64,000 nt of DNA, taken from Hyphomicrobium sp. LHD-15. Its GTDB lineage: Bacteria > Pseudomonadota > Alphaproteobacteria > Rhizobiales > Hyphomicrobiaceae. Shown in pieces: positions 8,233-17,369 of the stretch. The notes beneath the pieces were generated by a model, which saw only the letters and a list, made by a program, of their open reading frames with translations, was not told the DNA's origin and searched no databases. Position 1 is the first letter of the stretch, and every line of letters starts with the position of its first letter. A program made the translations under genes and the position numbers. Location: contig NZ_JAVIFT010000003.1 in the NCBI RefSeq assembly GCF_031157355.1, positions 124,001-188,000 of the forward strand, read 5' to 3'.

Positions 8233-8997
8233 ATGCCGTCCGCCACGTCCCCATCGAACCCGAACCGCGCCGAGGTCCTGAGCGAGCTACGCCGCATGCT
8301 CTCTCGCATGGAGGGCGTTGCGCAGCAGGAGGAAGCCCGCCTGTCGTTCGGCCTTCCCGCGCTCGACACGTATCTTCCGCAAAACGGCCTCGCCTTCGGC
8401 GCCGTCCATGAGATCACCGCCGCAAGCGAAGCCGATCTCCCCGCCGCGTTCGGTTTCTTCGTGAGCCTGCTTGCCCGCACGCCGGGGCACGGACCTCTGC
8501 TGCTCGTGCTCTCCTCCCGCAAGCTCGCCCGTTGCGGCACGCCGCACGGGGATGGGCTCGCCGATCTCGGTCTCGATCCGTCGCGCCTCACGCTCGTCGA
8601 AACCGCCAACGAGGCCGAGGCTTTGTGGGCCACGGAGGAGGCTGTACGCGCGCGAGGCCCCGCCGCAGTCGCTGGCGTTCTCGGCGGCAAGCTCACGCTC
8701 AAAGACAGTCAGCGGCTCTCCCACGCTGCGCGCGAAGCAAACCTCCCGCTTCTGCTGTTGAGAGCGGGCGAAGCGGCAGATGTCGCCACCGCGGCAACGC
8801 GCTGGCGCATCGGAGCCGCTCCCGCCGCACGCGATCGCTTCGGATTGCTTTCAGGCTGGCGCTGGCACGCGACGCTCGAGCGCTGCCGCAACGGAAGACC
8901 AGGGAATTGGATGTTGGAGTTCGATCATGCCACGCATCGTTTCGGTCTGGCTGCCGCAATGGCCGATCCATCGCTGGCTTGCGGCGGAGCAACGTAA
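8233..8997 (+). CDS. imuA: ImuA, RecA-like accessory protein of SOS mutagenesis
   Basis: A 254-residue ImuA-family protein, related to the RecA/SulA fold, which in other bacteria works with ImuB and DnaE2 in error-prone translesion synthesis. Visible family features are the opening EVLSELRRMLSRMEG, RLSFGLPALDTYLPQNGLAFGAVHEITA and the hydrophobic core PLLLVLSSRKLARCGTPHGDGL. The Walker A lysine motif of RecA is not preserved. The ATG at 8233 is preferred because an upstream TTG lies within the LexA box. The 3' end overlaps imuB by 71 bases, which indicates translational coupling. Confidence 0.88.
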   Translation: MPSATSPSNPNRAEVLSELRRMLSRMEGVAQQEEARLSFGLPALDTYLPQNGLAFGAVHEITAASEADLPAAFGFFVSLLARTPGHGPLLLVLSSRKLARCGTPHGDGLADLGLDPSRLTLVETANEAEALWATEEAVRARGPAAVAGVLGGKLTLKDSQRLSHAAREANLPLLLLRAGEAADVATAATRWRIGAAPAARDRFGLLSGWRWHATLERCRNGRPGNWMLEFDHATHRFGLAAAMADPSLACGGAT

Positions 8998-10522
8998 GCG
9001 CTCGCGCACGCAGATCGACCCGCGCGCGCCGTTTGTGCTGGCCGATGCCTCCGATGCGCCGCGCATCACCGCCGTGAACCCGGCAGCAGCCGCATGTCGG
9101 CTCGCCGTCGGCGAAACGCTGGCTGACGCCCGCGCGCGGATCGGCGCTTTGCAGGTCCGCCTCGCCGAGCCTGACGCCGACGTAGCCGATCTCATGCGCC
9201 TCGCCCGCTGGGCCACGCGTTACACGCCGTCCGTCTCGCTCTTCAAGGAGCACAGCGGACTGGACGGCTTCTTTCTCGACGTCACCGGTGCAACGCATCT
9301 CGTCGGCGGCGAAAAGAACCTTCTGGCCGATCTCGCCCGGCGCTTGAAAGCCTTCGGCTTGCCCGCTCGCCTCGCGATCGCCGAAAATCCCGGCACCGCC
9401 TGGGCCGTCTCGCATTTCGCGCGCACGCCATGCGCGCTCATTCCCGCCGGAACCGAAGCCGAAACCTTGGCGCCGCTCCCCGTTGAAGCCTTGCGCCTCG
9501 CACCCGAAACGGCCCTCACCCTGCGCCGCCTCGGCTTCAAGCGCATCGGCACCTTGATCGACAAGCCGCGCGCGCCCTTTGCCGCCCGCTTCGAGAAAGA
9601 GCTTCTGCGCCGCCTCGATCAGGCCCTCGGCCGCACACCTGAGCCGCTCCCCTTGCTCGCGCCGCCCCCCGCCTACGTCGAAACCCGCTCGCTGCTCGAA
9701 CCCATCAGCACCGAGGACGCGATCCTCATCGCCACGACGCACCTCATGCAGAACCTCGTCCCGAAGCTCGAAGCGGACGGCGTCGGCGCGCGGTCTTTGA
9801 ACCTCGCCCTTTATCGCGTCGATGGCGCCCTGCAGGAAATCGACATCGCCCTGACGCTGCCGACGCAAAACCCGGCGCATGTCACCCGCCTTCTCGGCCT
9901 CAAGCTCGAACGCGTCTCACGCTTCCTCGAATCTGGCTTCGGCTTCGAAACCCTGAGCCTTGCCGTCACCGTCGCCGAACGCATGGTGCCGCACCAAAGC
10001 GCACTCGCCACCACATCGGAGGAAACCGAGCGCGCGCAACGCTGCACGGCTCTCCTGGATGCGTTGCGCCAGCGCCTGGGCTCGGAGCGTGTCCGCCATC
10101 TCGAGCCTGTCGCCAGTCATTGGCCCGAGCGAAGCGAAAAACAAACAGACCGGCGCAGCGAGAAACAAACGAACGAGCACAGCCAGAACTCAAACCCAGA
10201 AGCTGCCTGGCCAACTCCCGCGACGCGTGGTCTTCGCCCCTCGCTTCTGCTCCCCCGCGCGGAGCCGGCCGATGTCATCGCCCTCCTGCCCGACGGGCCT
10301 CCGCAACGCCTGCGCTGGCGCGGCAAGGTGCACACGATCGCGCACGCGCAAGGGCCGGAACGCATTGCCGCCGAATGGTGGCGCTCGAAGACACCTGAGC
10401 CCACGCGCGATTATTACGTCGTCGAGAGCGGTGACGGCCAGCGCCTATGGCTTTACCGCGAAGGCATCCCCGGCCGCGAGACCGCAGCCCCCCGCTGGTT
10501 CGTGCACGGGATGTTCGCATGA
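8927..10522 (+). CDS. imuB: ImuB, Y-family polymerase-like mutasome hub
   Basis: A 531-residue protein with the Y-polymerase fold. In studied relatives ImuB is catalytically inactive and recruits ImuA and DnaE2 to the beta clamp. The start [17 protein letters not shown] is typical of ImuB, and the palm lacks the DxD/SxDE acidic set of active Y-family enzymes ([20 protein letters not shown] is seen). Helix-hairpin-helix and little-finger regions follow ([28 protein letters not shown]). A polar linker at about residues 401-425 contains a duplicated RSEKQT and differs in composition from the rest. The C-terminus [20 protein letters not shown] is conserved in the family. The gene overlaps imuA and dnaE2. 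Confidence 0.9.
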   Translation: MPRIVSVWLPQWPIHRWLAAEQRKRSRTQIDPRAPFVLADASDAPRITAVNPAAAACRLAVGETLADARARIGALQVRLAEPDADVADLMRLARWATRYTPSVSLFKEHSGLDGFFLDVTGATHLVGGEKNLLADLARRLKAFGLPARLAIAENPGTAWAVSHFARTPCALIPAGTEAETLAPLPVEALRLAPETALTLRRLGFKRIGTLIDKPRAPFAARFEKELLRRLDQALGRTPEPLPLLAPPPAYVETRSLLEPISTEDAILIATTHLMQNLVPKLEADGVGARSLNLALYRVDGALQEIDIALTLPTQNPAHVTRLLGLKLERVSRFLESGFGFETLSLAVTVAERMVPHQSALATTSEETERAQRCTALLDALRQRLGSERVRHLEPVASHWPERSEKQTDRRSEKQTNEHSQNSNPEAAWPTPATRGLRPSLLLPRAEPADVIALLPDGPPQRLRWRGKVHTIAHAQGPERIAAEWWRSKTPEPTRDYYVVESGDGQRLWLYREGIPGRETAAPRWFVHGMFA

Positions 10523-13500
10523 GAGAAATCACGATAACCCGCTATGCCGAGCTTGCCGTCACGACGAACTTCTCGTTCCTCCGCGGAGCATCTCATCCTG
10601 GCGAAATGGTGCTGGCTGCCGCAGCAGCGGGCCTCGACGCCCTCGCCATAACCGATCGCAACAGCTTCGCTGGCGTCGTCCGGGCCTTCGACGCCTGGAA
10701 GAAACACAAGCTTGCCCTGAAGCTGATCGTCGGCGTGCGCCTCGTCACCGTCGACGGGTTCGAAGTCCTCGCCTACCCGACCGACCGCGAAGCCTATGCC
10801 CGCCTCTGCCGCCTGCTGACGGAAGGCAAGCGCAAAACCTCTCACAAGGAGCACACCGAATGCTTCCTCACCTTTGAGGAGATCCTCGACGCCGCCGAGG
10901 GACAGATCTTCATCGCGCTCCCTCCCGAGGAACTGCACCCCGATTTCACCCAGCGCCTCGATAGGCTCGCCGATGCCGCTCCCGGTGCAAGCTTCCTCGC
11001 CGGCATCCATCGCCATCGGGGCGACGAGCCGCGCCGTCTCGGCAGGCTCGACGAGCTGAGCAAGCATACGCGCACCCCGCTCGTCGCCATCAATGACGTG
11101 CACTATCACGCACCGGAGCGCCGCCCGCTCGCTGATGTCGTCATTTGCATCCGCGAGAAATGTACGATCCACGAGGCCGGCTTCCGCCTCGCCGCCAATG
11201 CCGAGCGCCATCTGAAGCCACCCGCCGAGATGGCGCGTCTCTTCAGAGATTTCCCCGATGCAATCTCGCGCACGCTCGAAATCGCCGCCTCCATCCGCTT
11301 CAAGCTCGACGACCTCAAAAATGAATATCCCGACGAGCCCGTCCCGCCCGGAAAAAACGCTCAAGAGCACCTCGAAGATCTGACCTGGGCCGGCGCGCGC
11401 GAACGCTATCCGCGTGGCACTCCGGAGAAAGTCGAAGACCAGCTTCGCGAGGAGCTGAGGCTGATCGCCAAGCTCGAATACGCGCGCTACTTCCTCACTG
11501 TCCACGACGTCGTCCGCTATGCTCGCGAGCAGAAAATCCTCTGCCAGGGGCGAGGTTCGGCCGCCAACAGCGCCGTCTGCTATTGCTTGGGGATCACCGA
11601 AATTGATCCCAACACCAGCAACCTCCTATTTGCCCGTTTCATCTCCGCCGAGCGCCGCGAACCACCCGACATCGACGTCGACTTCGAGCACGAACGCCGC
11701 GAGGAGGTGATCCAGCGCGTCTACCAGCGTTACGGCCGCGAATACGCAGCCATCTGCGCCACCGTCATTCACTATCGCTCGCGCCGAGCGATCCGCGAGG
11801 TCGGGAAGGCCATGGGGCTGACGCCGGACGTCACCGCTGCGCTCGCCAAGACCGTCTGGGGCAGCCACTCCGATGGTCTCCCCGATACGCACATCCGCGA
11901 GGCGGGTTTCGATCCCTCAAATCCGCAAATCCGCCAGTCGATCCTGCTCGCGCGCGAGCTGATCGGCTTCCCGCGCCACCTTTCCCAGCACGTCGGCGGC
12001 TTCATCCTGACCAAGCGGCGCCTCGACGAGACGGTCCCCATCGCCAACGCCGCAATGACGGATCGCACCTTCATCGAATGGGACAAGGACGACATCGATA
12101 CGCTCGGCCTGATGAAGGTCGACGTGCTGGCGCTTGGTATGCTGAGCACGTTGCGCCGCGGCCTAGACCTCCTGCGCACGCATTACAAAAAGGACTATGC
12201 GCTGGCGACCATTCCGCAGGACGAGAACACGACTGAGACAAAGCAGGTCTACGAGATGCTGGGTCATGCCGATTCCGTGGGCGTGTTCCAGGTCGAAAGC
12301 CGCGCCCAGATGTCGATGCTGCCGCGCCTCAAGCCGCGCGAGTTCTACGACCTCGTCATCGAGGTTGCCATCGTCCGCCCCGGCCCGATCCAGGGCGGCA
12401 TGGTGCACCCGTATCTGAAACGGCGCGATCAGGATCCAGAGACCATCGAATATCCCTCTCCGGCTCCAGAGCACGGCGACAAGGATGAATTGAAGGAGGT
12501 GTTGAAGCGCACGCGGGGTGTCCCGCTGTTCCAGGAACAGGCGATGCAGATCGCCATCACGGCTGCCAAATTTACACCCGATGAAGCCGACGGTCTCAGG
12601 CGTGCCATGGCCACCTTCCGCCATACCGGCAAGGTGCATCTTTATCGAGACACCTTCATCAAAAACATGACCGCCCGCGGTTACGATCCCGAGTTCGTCG
12701 AACGCTGCTTCGGCCAGATCGAAGGCTTTGGCGAGTACGGCTTCCCGGAAAGCCATGCCGCGAGCTTCGCACTGCTCGTCTACGCATCCGCCTGGATGAA
12801 GTGCCACTATCCGGATGTATTCTGCGCCGCCATTCTGAACAGCCAGCCGATGGGCTTCTACCAACCCGCCCAACTCGTCCGTGACGCCCGCGAGCACGGC
12901 GTCGAAGTCCGCGAGGCCGACGTCAACTTCAGTCACTGGGATTGCACGCTGGAACCGGCCTCGACGGGAACCCATCGCTTTGCCGTCCGCCTCGGGCTCC
13001 GCCAGATCGAAGGCCTGAGCGAAAAGGAAATGACGCCGCTCATCGCCGCCCGCAGCAATGGCTACGCCAGCATCGAGCGCCTATCCTCCGTCGACGGCGT
13101 ATCGCATGGCTCGATAGAACGCTTGGCCGCTGCCGACGCCTTCCGCTCGATGGGGCTCGACAGGCGCGCAGCGCTCTGGTCGGCGCGCAGACTGCGAACG
13201 ATCGGGCTCGTCGCCGAAAAAGGAAGCCCGTCCCCTCGCGCCGAAAAAACCCTTCCACTCTTCGATACCCGCTTGGGAGACGAACTCTTTCCCGAGCCTG
13301 CTATCGCTCTCCCCGCCATGCCGCTTCCCGAGCATGTGGCCGAGGACTACGCCACCACGGGCCTCTCGCTGAAAGCGCATCCCGTAGCATTCTTCCGCGA
13401 GCGCCTATCGCGGCTAGGCGTCACCTGCAACAGCGCCACGCGCGACGAAGCGAAAACGAAAAACGATCAAAACATCAGCATTTCCGGCCTTGTTCTCACG

Positions 13501-13812
13501 CGCCAGATGCCCGGCGGAAAGAAAATCGTCTTCCTCACGCTCGAGGACGAAACCGGCATTGCCAACATCATCATCTGGCCGAAGGTCTTCGCAACAAACC
13601 GTCGCACGGTGATGTCGGCGCGCTTTCTCGCCGTGCGCGGACGCCTGCAACGGGCGGGCGAGGTCGTCCATATCCTGGCCGAAAGCTTCATCGACTTGAG
13701 TGAGGAACTGGCCCTTCTGCGCGAGCCGGATCTGTTCGAAAAAAATCTGCCGGACAGCGCGCCTTTGCTCAGCTCAGAACCTCTTGCGCTCAAAAGCCGC
13801 GACTTCCATTGA
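10519..13812 (+). CDS. dnaE2: DnaE2 (ImuC), error-prone DNA polymerase III alpha subunit
   Basis: A 1097-residue C-family polymerase, the expected length for DnaE2 (shorter than replicative DnaE1, about 1160). It has an N-terminal PHP domain (residues 1-280, [19 protein letters not shown]), a palm with [17 protein letters not shown] and [17 protein letters not shown] carrying the catalytic aspartates (around residues 395-405), a helix-hairpin-helix region and a C-terminal OB fold ([26 protein letters not shown], about 1000-1060). The start overlaps the imuB stop (ATGA), so all three cassette genes are coupled under the LexA box. Its role is damage-induced mutagenic lesion bypass. Confidence 0.94.
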   Translation: MREITITRYAELAVTTNFSFLRGASHPGEMVLAAAAAGLDALAITDRNSFAGVVRAFDAWKKHKLALKLIVGVRLVTVDGFEVLAYPTDREAYARLCRLLTEGKRKTSHKEHTECFLTFEEILDAAEGQIFIALPPEELHPDFTQRLDRLADAAPGASFLAGIHRHRGDEPRRLGRLDELSKHTRTPLVAINDVHYHAPERRPLADVVICIREKCTIHEAGFRLAANAERHLKPPAEMARLFRDFPDAISRTLEIAASIRFKLDDLKNEYPDEPVPPGKNAQEHLEDLTWAGARERYPRGTPEKVEDQLREELRLIAKLEYARYFLTVHDVVRYAREQKILCQGRGSAANSAVCYCLGITEIDPNTSNLLFARFISAERREPPDIDVDFEHERREEVIQRVYQRYGREYAAICATVIHYRSRRAIREVGKAMGLTPDVTAALAKTVWGSHSDGLPDTHIREAGFDPSNPQIRQSILLARELIGFPRHLSQHVGGFILTKRRLDETVPIANAAMTDRTFIEWDKDDIDTLGLMKVDVLALGMLSTLRRGLDLLRTHYKKDYALATIPQDENTTETKQVYEMLGHADSVGVFQVESRAQMSMLPRLKPREFYDLVIEVAIVRPGPIQGGMVHPYLKRRDQDPETIEYPSPAPEHGDKDELKEVLKRTRGVPLFQEQAMQIAITAAKFTPDEADGLRRAMATFRHTGKVHLYRDTFIKNMTARGYDPEFVERCFGQIEGFGEYGFPESHAASFALLVYASAWMKCHYPDVFCAAILNSQPMGFYQPAQLVRDAREHGVEVREADVNFSHWDCTLEPASTGTHRFAVRLGLRQIEGLSEKEMTPLIAARSNGYASIERLSSVDGVSHGSIERLAAADAFRSMGLDRRAALWSARRLRTIGLVAEKGSPSPRAEKTLPLFDTRLGDELFPEPAIALPAMPLPEHVAEDYATTGLSLKAHPVAFFRERLSRLGVTCNSATRDEAKTKNDQNISISGLVLTRQMPGGKKIVFLTLEDETGIANIIIWPKVFATNRRTVMSARFLAVRGRLQRAGEVVHILAESFIDLSEELALLREPDLFEKNLPDSAPLLSSEPLALKSRDFH

Positions 13813-13863
13813 GCCAATTGATCGATGCGTTGAAGAGTGTTGCAGATCTGCACTTGCTCTCAT

Positions 13864-13887
13864 CGCTATATTCATATGGATATAACA
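13864..13887. promoter_or_regulatory. ModE-type molybdate operator (Mo-box) upstream of TonB-dependent receptor
   Basis: CGCTATAT (13864-13871), an 8-base centre, then ATATAACA (13880-13887). This fits the ModE half-site CGNTATAT and its complement ATATANCG with one mismatch in the last base, and has the same 8-base separation I recall for the E. coli modA operator (CGTTATAT-N8-ACATAACG). Within it TATAT TCATATGG ATATA is palindromic at 16 of 18 positions. It ends 48 bases before the receptor ATG, in an unusually A/T-rich promoter stretch. Assignment to ModE is inferred from the match and from the molbindin gene downstream. Confidence 0.75.
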
Positions 13888-13935
13888 TCAAAGGGGACAC
13901 GGCCTCTCGGCCATACACGTTGGGGGAAATAGACT

Positions 13936-16206
13936 ATGTACAAGTGCGTGTTTGCCGCTGTGAGCGCGGCCGGTCTTTGCGTTGCAGCATCATCAGCCCT
14001 CGCACAAGACGCCAGCACCGCCACCGCAGGTGGTGATGTCACTGCCGACGAGGCGACACCTCTCCCGCCGGTCGTCGTGCAGGCCCCCTCCGAGCCGATC
14101 CGTAAAAGAAAAAGCCAGGCTGCCACCAGTGCAGGCGGCGCAGGAACAAGCGCAGCCGCAAGCAGCTCTGACACCGCCGGCGCAGCAGGAGCCGAAGGTC
14201 CTGCCATCGGCGCGTTCACGCTCGGCCAGCTCGACCTGATCGGCGGCTCCACGATCACCAACGAAGCCATCTGGACGTTCAATACCCAGTCGCTCGACAA
14301 GGCCGCCAGCCTTGCACCCGGCGTCACGTCCCACTCGGCCGGCGGCCGCCGCAACGAGCGCGACATCTATGTACGCGGCTTCGACCGCTTCCGCGTGCCG
14401 CTGTCCATCGACGGCGTGCGCATCTACCTGCCCGCCGACAACCGGCTCGACATGGCCCGCTTCCTGACACCGGACCTCGCGGAAATTCAGATCCAAAAAG
14501 GCTACGTGTCCGTCCTGAACGGCCCCGGCGGCATGGGCGGCGCCATCAACCTCGTTTCGCGCAAGCCGACGAAGGAACTCGAGTTCGAAGCCCGCTCCGG
14601 CCTCGTCATGAACGGCGACGTCAGTGATCTCAATCAGTGGAGCAGCTACGCCTACGCCGGCACCCGCCAGAAGGGCTATTACGCCCAGATCAGCGGCACC
14701 ATCGTCGATCAGGACTCCTTCAACCTGTCCGATGATTTCAAGCCGACGCAACCGGGCACCCCGGGCTACGATGCCAACTTCCCCTATGAGCAGGGCGGTG
14801 CGCGCGACGGATCCAGTTTCCAGGACTGGAAGATCAATGCCAAGCTCGGCATCACGCCGAACGCAACCGATGAATACACCATCAACCTGACCACCCAGAG
14901 CGGCGAAAAAAATGCGCCTCTCCACATCGCCAAGGAGCGCCTACAGACCCAGCGGTACTGGACCTGGCCCTACTGGGACATCACCAGCCTGTCATGGTTG
15001 TCGAAGACGCAGCTCGGTGAAAGCTCGTACTTCAAGAGCAACGTCTACTACAACACCTTCGAGAACCGCTTGAGCTCGTTCGATGCGCCGACGGGATCCA
15101 TCACACCTTACTCGCAGCAGACTGCCGGCTACACCTTCAACAGCGACTACGAGGATTATTCCTACGGCGGGTTCCTGGAATTCGGCACCGAACTTATTCC
15201 GTTCAACACCACCAAGGCCTCTATCCACTATCGCAGCGACAACCATGCCGAGCGCAACTTCGCACGGCCCGACAGCGCCGCCGCTTACGTCGAGCCGTGG
15301 CAGCACAACGTCGAGGATACGTGGTCGTTCGCCGTCGAGAACGCGTTCCATGCTACGAAGCGGCTCGATATCATCGCTGGCGTGAGCTACGACTATCAGG
15401 ACGTCAAGGAAGCCGAAGACTACAATTCGTCGAGCGGCCAGATCGTACAGAACAAGGTCACGACCGCAGACGCGTGGAATTGGCAAGGCGGCGCGATCTA
15501 CAGCTATTCCGAGGATGGCAAGGTTCACGCGACGGTTTCGAGCCGCACGCGCTTCGCAACGGTATTCGAACGCTACAGCACCCGCTTCGGCTACGCGACT
15601 CCAAACCCGGACCTCGCTCCCGAGCGCTCGACCAACTATGAGCTTGGTGTATCCGACACCCTCTTCCGCCAGGCGCGTGTCTCTGCAGCCATCTTCTATT
15701 CGGATCTCGAGGATGCGATCCAGTCCGCCTACATTGTCAATCCGAACACGAACGCCGTAACTTCCCAGAACCAGAACGTCGACGGCGAACACTACGGCGC
15801 CGAATTCTCAGTCGACTGGGACATCGCACCCGGCATCCGTATCGGCGGCAACTACACCTACCTCGAACGCAACTACGATTATATCACGCCGGGTACCAAG
15901 CCGGAGGGCACGCCGCGTCACGAAGGCTTCATCTATCTCGCTTGGAGCGCGACCCCCAAGCTCACGATCACGCCAAGCCTCGAACTCGCGAGCGAACGTA
16001 ACAGCATCGTCACGAGCGGCACGACGCGCACCTACATCGAAACCGGCGCCTACGCCCTCTTCAACATCCAGGCCGAATACAAGTTCAACGAGAACTTCTC
16101 GGCGGCGATCGGTGGCACCAACCTGACCGACGAGAACTTCGCGCTTGCCGAAGGCTTCCCGGAACCGGGCCGTCAGTTCTTCGCCAACGCGCGCGTGAAG
16201 TTCTAG
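13936..16206 (+). CDS. TonB-dependent outer-membrane receptor, probably molybdate/tungstate-responsive
   Basis: A 756-residue receptor with a signal peptide (about 1-24, cleavage near SSALAQ). A possible TonB box, LPPVVVQAP, follows at about residues 43-51, then an Ala/Gly/Ser-rich spacer. The plug spans about 100-220 (RRNERDIYVRGFDRFRVPLSIDGVR, GYVSVLNGPGGMGGAINLVSRKP) and a 22-strand barrel completes the protein, ending in the terminal phenylalanine ARVKF. The plug and barrel resemble siderophore receptors (FepA/FhuE-like), but a ModE-type operator lies in the promoter and a molbindin gene follows 72 bases later, so the substrate is more likely a molybdate or tungstate complex, or a chelator used for it. 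A strong GGGGGA precedes the ATG. Iron-chelate uptake remains the alternative. Confidence 0.85.
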   Translation: MYKCVFAAVSAAGLCVAASSALAQDASTATAGGDVTADEATPLPPVVVQAPSEPIRKRKSQAATSAGGAGTSAAASSSDTAGAAGAEGPAIGAFTLGQLDLIGGSTITNEAIWTFNTQSLDKAASLAPGVTSHSAGGRRNERDIYVRGFDRFRVPLSIDGVRIYLPADNRLDMARFLTPDLAEIQIQKGYVSVLNGPGGMGGAINLVSRKPTKELEFEARSGLVMNGDVSDLNQWSSYAYAGTRQKGYYAQISGTIVDQDSFNLSDDFKPTQPGTPGYDANFPYEQGGARDGSSFQDWKINAKLGITPNATDEYTINLTTQSGEKNAPLHIAKERLQTQRYWTWPYWDITSLSWLSKTQLGESSYFKSNVYYNTFENRLSSFDAPTGSITPYSQQTAGYTFNSDYEDYSYGGFLEFGTELIPFNTTKASIHYRSDNHAERNFARPDSAAAYVEPWQHNVEDTWSFAVENAFHATKRLDIIAGVSYDYQDVKEAEDYNSSSGQIVQNKVTTADAWNWQGGAIYSYSEDGKVHATVSSRTRFATVFERYSTRFGYATPNPDLAPERSTNYELGVSDTLFRQARVSAAIFYSDLEDAIQSAYIVNPNTNAVTSQNQNVDGEHYGAEFSVDWDIAPGIRIGGNYTYLERNYDYITPGTKPEGTPRHEGFIYLAWSATPKLTITPSLELASERNSIVTSGTTRTYIETGAYALFNIQAEYKFNENFSAAIGGTNLTDENFALAEGFPEPGRQFFANARVKF

Positions 16207-16220
16207 GCCGCAACCTTCAA

Positions 16221-16272
16221 ATCCTCTGCCTGGCGCTATATAAGAGGCAACTCAACGCTCCAGGCAGAGGAT
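16221..16272 (+). promoter_or_regulatory. Perfect 13-bp hairpin enclosing the mop ribosome-binding site
   Basis: ATCCTCTGCCTGG (16221-16233) is exactly complementary to CCAGGCAGAGGAT (16260-16272), with a 26-base loop. The right arm contains AGAGG, the only good Shine-Dalgarno sequence for mop (ATG at 16279), so the folded RNA should hide the start region. No T-run follows, which argues against a simple terminator. The loop contains CGCTATAT, one ModE half-site. It could be a translational switch, an attenuator or a processing site between receptor and mop messages. Confidence 0.65.
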
Positions 16273-16278
16273 AGGCTT

Positions 16279-16485
16279 ATGAAACTCAGTGCGCGCAATG
16301 TGCTCACTGGCAAGATCGTGGACGTGAAGAAGGGCGCCACCACCGCCCATATCCGGATCGATCTCGGCGGCAGCATCATCACCGCCTCGATCACCAACGA
16401 GGCGGTCGATGAATTGAAGCTCGCGCCCGGCATGACGGCCTCTGCCGTCATCAAGGCTTCGGACGTCATGGTCGCGGTGGAGTGA
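16279..16485 (+). CDS. mop: Molbindin, single Mop (molybdate-binding TOBE-like) domain
   Basis: A 68-residue protein matching the molbindin family almost end to end: MKLSARNVLTGKIVDVKKG at the start, the ITASITNEAVDELKL core and the closing VIKASDVMVAVE. Molbindins assemble into hexamers that bind molybdate or tungstate oxyanions in the cytoplasm, probably for storage or buffering. The serine, lysine and threonine residues of the oxyanion sites (SARN, KKG, ITNE) are present. The gene lies between a receptor with a ModE-type operator and a secreted protein gene that begins one base after its stop, so it ties the locus to molybdenum or tungsten. Translation may be restrained by the hairpin just upstream. 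Confidence 0.93.
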   Translation: MKLSARNVLTGKIVDVKKGATTAHIRIDLGGSIITASITNEAVDELKLAPGMTASAVIKASDVMVAVE

Positions 16486-16486
16486 G

Positions 16487-17014
16487 ATGAGGAAATACGC
16501 GTTCGCCGTTGCCGCCTGTGCTTCTTTGCTCGCCGCTGCCTATCCGGCTTTGGCCGCAAAAGGGACAGGATGCGACGGCTTCCTATGGCCGCTCACGACC
16601 GAGATTGCTTGGCTGCAAACCGCCAATTCCGAAAAGCTCGCTTCGGGTAGCAAGCTGCCCGCACCGCCCGCCGACAAGGCGATCGAGGTGGCATTGCTGC
16701 CTGCGTCTCAGGTGAAATTTGTTACTCAGCCCACCAGCACGCCGAAACCCGAGGATGCGTCGGCTTTCGGCGGCGTCGTGAATTTCGACAACATCGAAGC
16801 CGGTCAGTACCAGGTGACGCTGTCGGTCCACGGCTGGATCGATGTCATACAGAACGGCGCGGCGCTCGAAGCGATTGGCTTCACTGGGTCGGACAACTGT
16901 GACGCCATCGGAAAAAGCGTCCGTTTCGAGATCGGATCCGGCCCCTTTTCGATCCAACTGAACGGCATCCGCAAAGATACCCTCAAACTCACAGTTCGTC
17001 CGGCGGCAGACTGA
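16487..17014 (+). CDS. Secreted protein of unknown function coupled to molbindin
   Basis: A 175-residue protein I do not recognise. It has a clear Sec signal peptide (AFAVAACASLLAAAYPALAAK, cleavage near residue 24) and no other membrane segment. The mature domain carries one cysteine near its start (GTGCDGF) and one late (GSDNCDAIG), which could form a disulfide. Predicted beta strands alternate with short loops (GQYQVTLSVHGWIDVI, GPFSIQLNGI, LKLTVRPAAD), suggesting a small beta-sandwich. Its ATG is one base after the mop stop, so translation is probably coupled. With the receptor it may act in the periplasm on the same metal oxyanion or its carrier; this is inference from position only. Confidence 0.8.
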   Translation: MRKYAFAVAACASLLAAAYPALAAKGTGCDGFLWPLTTEIAWLQTANSEKLASGSKLPAPPADKAIEVALLPASQVKFVTQPTSTPKPEDASAFGGVVNFDNIEAGQYQVTLSVHGWIDVIQNGAALEAIGFTGSDNCDAIGKSVRFEIGSGPFSIQLNGIRKDTLKLTVRPAAD

Positions 17015-17369
17015 TCGCGCGCACTCAACCATCGATTGTTTCCGGCGGCGCGGGAATTACACCCGGCCCACCCCATGCAACATGCTGAATCGCGGACAAG
17101 TTGCCGGCGGCACCTGTCATCTACGTAGGGGTTCAGGGCGCCGAGAAACCCTTGCCCAATATATCGCTTGACCTCCGCCTCACACCCGGCCGAAACAAGT
17201 TTCATAAGAATAAACAAAAAATCCGGTCATGATGTCGGATGGGGGAGAGGTTACGCGTCCTAAGGACGCTCTCGGCTTGCTCCCGAGCGCAGCACGCAAG
17301 CAGCCCACCGTCGCCGGGCGATTGTCGCGCTGGCCTTCCATGACCAACATATGAATGTCCGAGGGAAGC
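17015..17369. other. Intergenic region without a gene, with several small hairpins
   Basis: No convincing reading frame is present in these 355 bases. Visible structures are an inverted repeat GAAAC-AA-GTTTC (17192-17203) in an A-rich stretch that may hold the promoter of the following pump operon, and a small perfect hairpin GCGTCC-TAA-GGACGC further on (17250-17264). The efflux operon probably starts here. The GAAAC repeat is a possible operator; no regulator gene adjoins it. Confidence 0.5.

Noticed and set aside
13601-13935. Fur or iron-type operator for the TonB receptor
   Set aside because: The palindrome fits the ModE pattern with correct spacing better than a Fur-like GATAAT repeat; iron control is kept only as an alternative.
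17156-17163. ATATATCG as a second Mo-box upstream of the RND operon
   Set aside because: Only one half-site is present; the opposite half at the required spacing is missing.
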